Below, one piece after another: positions 60,375 to 64,000 of a DNA stretch of 64,000 bases. The position numbers and the translations under genes are program-made. Under the pieces are notes generated by a model. That model searched no databases, was not told where the DNA came from, and saw nothing but the letters and a program-made list of their open reading frames with translations. Origin of the DNA: Streptomyces iakyrus (GTDB lineage: Bacteria; Actinomycetota; Actinomycetes; Streptomycetales; Streptomycetaceae); the NCBI RefSeq assembly GCF_000717055.1, contig NZ_JNXI01000018.1, positions 62,001-126,000 of the forward strand, in the 5' to 3' direction. Every line of letters starts with the position of its first letter. The stretch's first letter is position 1.

Positions 60375-60386
60375 TACAGTGCCGGG
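60375..60386 (+). promoter_or_regulatory. leaderless promoter of DUF2510 gene
   Basis: TACAGT (60375-60380) lies 6 bases before the ATG at 60387; no ribosome binding site is present. Confidence 0.6.
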
Positions 60387-61292
60387 ATGAGCATGACGCC
60401 GCCGCCCGGCTGGTATCCCGACCCGCACGCCCCGCACCTCCAGCGCTGGTGGGACGGCACGGCCTGGACCGAGCACCGCCGCACGCCCGAGGCGCCCGCC
60501 GCCCCGCCGCCGGGCGGCGGCACCGGCCGGACGAAGGCGGTCGCCCTGACCGCCGCGGGCGCCGTCCTCGTCGCGGCGATCGTCACCGGAGCCGTCGCCC
60601 TCGACGGGGGCGACGGCGACGGCACGGAGACCAGGACGGCCCCGACCTCCGCGCCCGAGACCACACCCGGCTCGCCCGAGCCGACCCCCGAGGCGTCCAC
60701 GTCGGAACCGTCCGCGGACGACCCCGCCGTCGTGGAGGACCAGCTCAACGGCATCACGTTCCCGCTGCGCGACGGCTGGGTCCGCCCGCAGTACGTCGCC
60801 CAGGACGACGTCGTCATGACGACCGACGGCACCTACGACTGCCCCGCCGGCGTCGGCCTGTGCCGCCACGGCATGGTCTTCTCCCGCACGGTGACCGAGA
60901 ACGACGAGAAGTCCCCCGAGGCCCTTGCCAAGGCGGACATCTCCGAGGCCGCCGACGAGGCCTACGACCGCGACCGGCTCGGCCGCGAGCTCCACGGCGG
61001 CCTGGAGTCGCACCAGGTCGTCAAGTCCGGGCCGGTCGCGGTGGCGGGGCGCGCCGGGTACCTCGTGCGCTGGCGCGTCACGACCGGCAAGGGCCCCGGC
61101 GGCTACGTGCAGTCGCTGGTCTTCCCCTCCAGCGTCGGCACCGAGTCGCCGGTCCTCGTCCGGTACGTCTTCGACGCGGGCGAGGACGGACCGCCGCTCG
61201 CCGACATGGACCGCATCACCAAGGGCATCCGGCCGTTCGGCGACGCGGCCACGGGCGGCGGAGTCGGCAGCAGCATCGGCCCGACGGACTGA
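60387..61292 (+). CDS. DUF2510 membrane-anchored protein
   Basis: This 301-residue protein starts with a DUF2510 module (PPGWYPDPHAPHLQRWWDGTAWTEH, excerpted PPGWYPDP...RWWDGTAWTEH), then one membrane helix (AVALTAAGAVLVAAIVTGAVAL, about residues 53-72), a Thr/Pro/Glu-rich linker and an extracellular domain with two Cys (YDCPAGVGLC). This layout is common in actinobacteria. The function is unknown. Confidence 0.87.
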   Translation: MSMTPPPGWYPDPHAPHLQRWWDGTAWTEHRRTPEAPAAPPPGGGTGRTKAVALTAAGAVLVAAIVTGAVALDGGDGDGTETRTAPTSAPETTPGSPEPTPEASTSEPSADDPAVVEDQLNGITFPLRDGWVRPQYVAQDDVVMTTDGTYDCPAGVGLCRHGMVFSRTVTENDEKSPEALAKADISEAADEAYDRDRLGRELHGGLESHQVVKSGPVAVAGRAGYLVRWRVTTGKGPGGYVQSLVFPSSVGTESPVLVRYVFDAGEDGPPLADMDRITKGIRPFGDAATGGGVGSSIGPTD

Positions 61293-61305
61293 CGCCGCAC
61301 GAGCC

Positions 61306-62508
61306 TCAGAGGAACGTGTGGCCCTCACCGCGGTAGGTGGGCACGGTCGACGTCACCGCATCGCCCTCGACCAGGTGGAGCCGGTCGAACCGCTCGCACA
61401 GCTCACCGGCCTTGGCGTGCCGGAACCACACCTTGTCACCGATCAGCAGATCGTCCGCGGGCGAGCCCAGCAGCGGCGTCTGCACCTCACCGGCACCCTC
61501 CTGCGGGTCGTAGCGCAGCCCCTCGGGCAGATACGGCACGGGCGACCGGTCGGCCCCGGCCGCACCGGAGGCGGGATAGCCACCGCCGAGCACCGTCACG
61601 ACCCCGACCCCCGGCCGTCGCACCACGGGCATGGCGAAGAGGGCCGACGGACGGCCGCTGAACGAGGTGTAGTTGTCGAACAGGCGCGGCACGTACAGCC
61701 CCGATCCGGCGGCGATCTCGGTCACCGCGTCCTCGGCCGCCGTGTGCTGCACCGAGCCGGTGCCGCCGCCGTTGACGAACTCCAGGTCCGGCACGACGGC
61801 CCGCACCGCGCGCACCACCTCCGCACGCCGCTCGGCGAGTTCACGCCTGGCCGCGGCCTGCATCAGCCGGATCGCACGGGACCGCAGCGGACGCCCGGCG
61901 AGCGAGTCCCCGACACCGGCGACATGCCCCTCGTAGGCCATGATCCCCACGACCTCGAAGCCGGGCCGCCGGGCCACCGCCCGTGCCACGTCGGCGACTT
62001 GGGCGGGGGAGTGCAGCGGCGAACGCCGGGCCCCGACCCGCACCCGCCCGCCGAGCAGCTTCAAGGAGGTGTCCAACTCCAGGCACACCCGCACCACTTC
62101 ACGGCCGCCGCCGCGGGAGGCGTCGATCAGATCCAGCTGGGCGACGTCGTCGACCATGACGGTCACGGCGGCGGCGAGCTTGGGATCACCGGCCAGTTCG
62201 GCGTACGCCGCACGGTCGGCGGACGGATAGGCGAGCAGCACGTCCTCGAACCCCGAACGGGCCAGCCACAGCGACTCGGCCAGGGTGAACGACATGATCC
62301 CCGCGAAGCCGTCCCGGGCCAGGACGCGCTCCAGCAGCGCCCGGCAGCGCACCGATTTGCTGGCGACCCGGATCGGCTTGCCCCCGGCACGTCGGACCAG
62401 GTCGGCGGCGTTGGCGTCGAAAGCCTCCAGGTCCACGATCGCGAGAGGGGCGTCGAGATGGGCGGTGGCCCGGTCGTAACGGGCCCGGTCGGCGGCGCGC
62501 GCAGTCAT
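61306..62508 (-). CDS. alanine-racemase-fold PLP enzyme
   Basis: This 400-residue protein has the fold type III PLP barrel: the Lys in KPIRVASKSVRCR near residue 51 (Schiff base), GIMAYEGHVAG, and a C-terminal domain ending LVEGDAVTSTVPTYRGEGHTF. It belongs to the D-threonine/D-serine dehydratase-like group, so an amino-acid racemase, aldolase or deaminase role is likely. The ATG at 62506-62508 has no ribosome binding site; CAGGCT 6 bases before it on the minus strand may be a -10 box. It converges on the DUF2510 gene with 13 bases between stops. Confidence 0.88.
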   Translation of the reverse strand: MTARAADRARYDRATAHLDAPLAIVDLEAFDANAADLVRRAGGKPIRVASKSVRCRALLERVLARDGFAGIMSFTLAESLWLARSGFEDVLLAYPSADRAAYAELAGDPKLAAAVTVMVDDVAQLDLIDASRGGGREVVRVCLELDTSLKLLGGRVRVGARRSPLHSPAQVADVARAVARRPGFEVVGIMAYEGHVAGVGDSLAGRPLRSRAIRLMQAAARRELAERRAEVVRAVRAVVPDLEFVNGGGTGSVQHTAAEDAVTEIAAGSGLYVPRLFDNYTSFSGRPSALFAMPVVRRPGVGVVTVLGGGYPASGAAGADRSPVPYLPEGLRYDPQEGAGEVQTPLLGSPADDLLIGDKVWFRHAKAGELCERFDRLHLVEGDAVTSTVPTYRGEGHTFL

Positions 62509-62776
62509 GAACGCAGCCTGCCAGACTGGATTACCGCAGGGTAGGGGGACGTTCCGGGCAGATGCCCCGGCCTCGTGGACTGGTTCCCGTTCGCCCAGGA
62601 ACAAGCCGTAGAGTGACGCGAACGTACGACGGACGCCGCCGGCCGGGGATCCGCGCCGGGATGACGCTCCGTCCGTACGGGTAGGTGTGCCCGGGACGAT
62701 TCCGTACCGGGCCTCGGGCAGGACGGCAACGGCCCGCGGGAGACGAGCGGCCCGGGCATGAGGAAACGGGGGGTGC

Positions 62777-64000
62777 ATGAGCACGGAAGCGCCACGCGCC
62801 TCCTTCCCCCCGCGCCCCACCACGCCACCGCGCCCGCCGCACCCGCCGGCAGACGGCCGGGACACCCAGGGCACCACGCCCGACCCCGCGCCGGGCCAGG
62901 CAGGAGCCCACGCCGGGACGGCCGGGGACGCGAACGGCCGCCCCCACTTCCCCTCCCTCGGAACCGCGACCACCGGCTCGGCCGCGCCCCGCCGCAGCGA
63001 CCCTGCGGAACCTTGGCCCACCGAGCCCACCCGGTCCGCCGCGTCTCGGTCCACCGGACCTGCCGCGCCCGGGCGCACTGAGCCTGCGGAATCCTGGCCC
63101 ATTGGGCCCGCCGCATCCTGGCGCAGCGAGCCTGCGGAGTCCCGGCCCACCGGCCTTGCCGCACCCCGGCCCACCGGCCTTGCTGCCCCCCGGCTCAGCG
63201 AGCCTGCGGAATCCCGCCCTACCGGCTCCGCCGCACCCCGGCCCACGGGGCCCATCGCACCCCGGCTCACCGAGCCCACCGCACTGCCCCCGCCCCGCGC
63301 CTCCACGCGCTTCCCGGACATGCCGCCCAGCATCGGCCGCGAGACGCGTGCCGACTCGGACCGGTCCTCCGTGGCCGGCCGCGATGGCCGCCCCGGCTCG
63401 GAGCGGCGGTCACGGATCGGCCGTCAGGCGGGGTCCGGTCCGGATGGGCCGTCCGGCGGCCGTGAGACCGGCGTCGGTTCGGACCGGCCCTCCGGCGGCC
63501 GTGAGAGCCGCCCCGGCTCGGACCGGCCTTCAGGCGTCGGCCGCGAGTCGGGCTTCGGCTCGGACGGGCGGTTTGGGGGTCGTGAGACCGGCGTCGGTTC
63601 GGACCGGCCCTCCGGGGTCGACCGCGAGACCCGCCCCGGCTCGGACCGACTGTCCGGCGGCCCTGATGACCGCCTCGGCTCGGACCGGTCCTCCGGGGCC
63701 GGCCGCGATGGCCGCCCGGCCTCGGAACGGCCTCCAGGCGTCGGCCGTGGGACAAGCCTCGGTTCGGGCGGGCCGACCGGCCCCGGCCGTGAGACCCGTC
63801 CCGGGTCGGAGACTCCGTCCGGTGTCAGCCGCGAGACCCGCCCCGGCTCCAACACCTCGTCCGGTGACGGCCGTGAGAACCGCCCCGGTTCGGCCAAGCC
63901 GTCCGCCACCCCGGCACCCGGCACTCCTCCGCGTCCGCGGCACCTCCCCACGCCGGGCGGCTCCTCCGGCCGGACCGGGCGTCCGGACACTCCGGAGGGG
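62777..64000 (+). CDS. long repeat-rich disordered protein (cut by window edge)
   Basis: From the ATG at 62777 (after GGGGGGTG) the frame is open for 408 codons to the end of the window, with G/C-rich third positions. The protein is disordered and has two repeat arrays: a 10-residue Pro-rich type (SEPAESRPTG, LAAPRPTG) at about residues 75-170, then a 13-14-residue type (GRETRPGSDRPSGV and variants) from about residue 195 onward, in about eleven copies. No domain has begun by the edge. It may be the extended N-terminus of a membrane protein. TAGAGT at 62609-62614 is a possible -10 box. Confidence 0.72.
   Translation, partial: MSTEAPRASFPPRPTTPPRPPHPPADGRDTQGTTPDPAPGQAGAHAGTAGDANGRPHFPSLGTATTGSAAPRRSDPAEPWPTEPTRSAASRSTGPAAPGRTEPAESWPIGPAASWRSEPAESRPTGLAAPRPTGLAAPRLSEPAESRPTGSAAPRPTGPIAPRLTEPTALPPPRASTRFPDMPPSIGRETRADSDRSSVAGRDGRPGSERRSRIGRQAGSGPDGPSGGRETGVGSDRPSGGRESRPGSDRPSGVGRESGFGSDGRFGGRETGVGSDRPSGVDRETRPGSDRLSGGPDDRLGSDRSSGAGRDGRPASERPPGVGRGTSLGSGGPTGPGRETRPGSETPSGVSRETRPGSNTSSGDGRENRPGSAKPSATPAPGTPPRPRHLPTPGGSSGRTGRPDTPEG

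Noticed and set aside
62509..63990. Minus-strand frames upstream of the alanine-racemase-fold gene
   Set aside because: The extension beyond 62508 is repetitive and lacks homology to the family. The racemase-fold protein is complete from 62508, and the plus frame from 62777 has a start with a binding site.

Overview
The window is about 72 percent GC, its codons strongly favour G or C in the third position, GTG and TTG starts are frequent, and many promoters are leaderless. Together with a pup/proteasome locus, a Tat locus, a conservon and an ethanolamine-type glnA cluster, this points to a Streptomyces chromosome. The gene order matches what I remember of the S. coelicolor segment from about SCO1660 down to about SCO1607. 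That match is from memory and was not searched. I saw no tRNA, rRNA, CRISPR array, insertion sequence or prophage.

Left part (1-17.1 kb). A glycerol operon lies on the minus strand: gylR-type IclR regulator, glpF-type channel and the start of glycerol kinase, with near-identical palindromic boxes before the regulator and before the channel. Divergent from it is cobalamin-dependent methionine synthase (metH), preceded by a structured leader that can mask its ribosome binding site. Next come a HAD phosphatase, two tandem oligopeptide-binding lipoproteins, an orphan NarL-type response regulator, a Cas4/AddB-like Fe-S nuclease, a site-2 protease with a very long disordered N-terminus, the TrmI tRNA methyltransferase, a small secreted protein and a ferredoxin.

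Proteasome and DNA-damage block (17.3-37.4 kb). The order is arc (proteasomal ATPase), dop, pup, an HNH endonuclease gene, prcB, prcA, a LacI/MFS pair, pafA, two FKBP isomerases, pafB, pafC, two small genes, tatA, tatC, a diacylglycerol-kinase-like gene and a Ski2-type helicase. Four promoters (pup, helicase, Fe-S nuclease and a 5'-3' exonuclease further right) resemble the SOS-independent PafBC/RecA-NDp promoter, TTGTCRGTG-N8-TANNNT. The presumed activator pair PafB/PafC is encoded in the same block.

Right part (37.6-64 kb). A five-gene conservon (rarABCDE type) runs from a sensor-like ATPase to a CYP157-type P450. Its third gene has the only in-frame TTA codon I noticed. It is followed by an RluA-type pseudouridine synthase, a GNAT, a siderophore-interacting protein with an iron box, a 5'-3' exonuclease, and a glycine-betaine transporter whose permease is fused to two binding domains. 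Then come an XRE-cupin regulator with a BtuF-like protein lacking a signal peptide, and a TDT transporter with a divergent LysR regulator. An ethanolamine/gamma-glutamyl cluster follows: C26 hydrolase, permease and FadR-type regulator facing glnA4-type ligase, aldehyde dehydrogenase and SDR. The window ends with a DUF2510 protein, an alanine-racemase-fold enzyme and the start of a long repeat-rich disordered protein.
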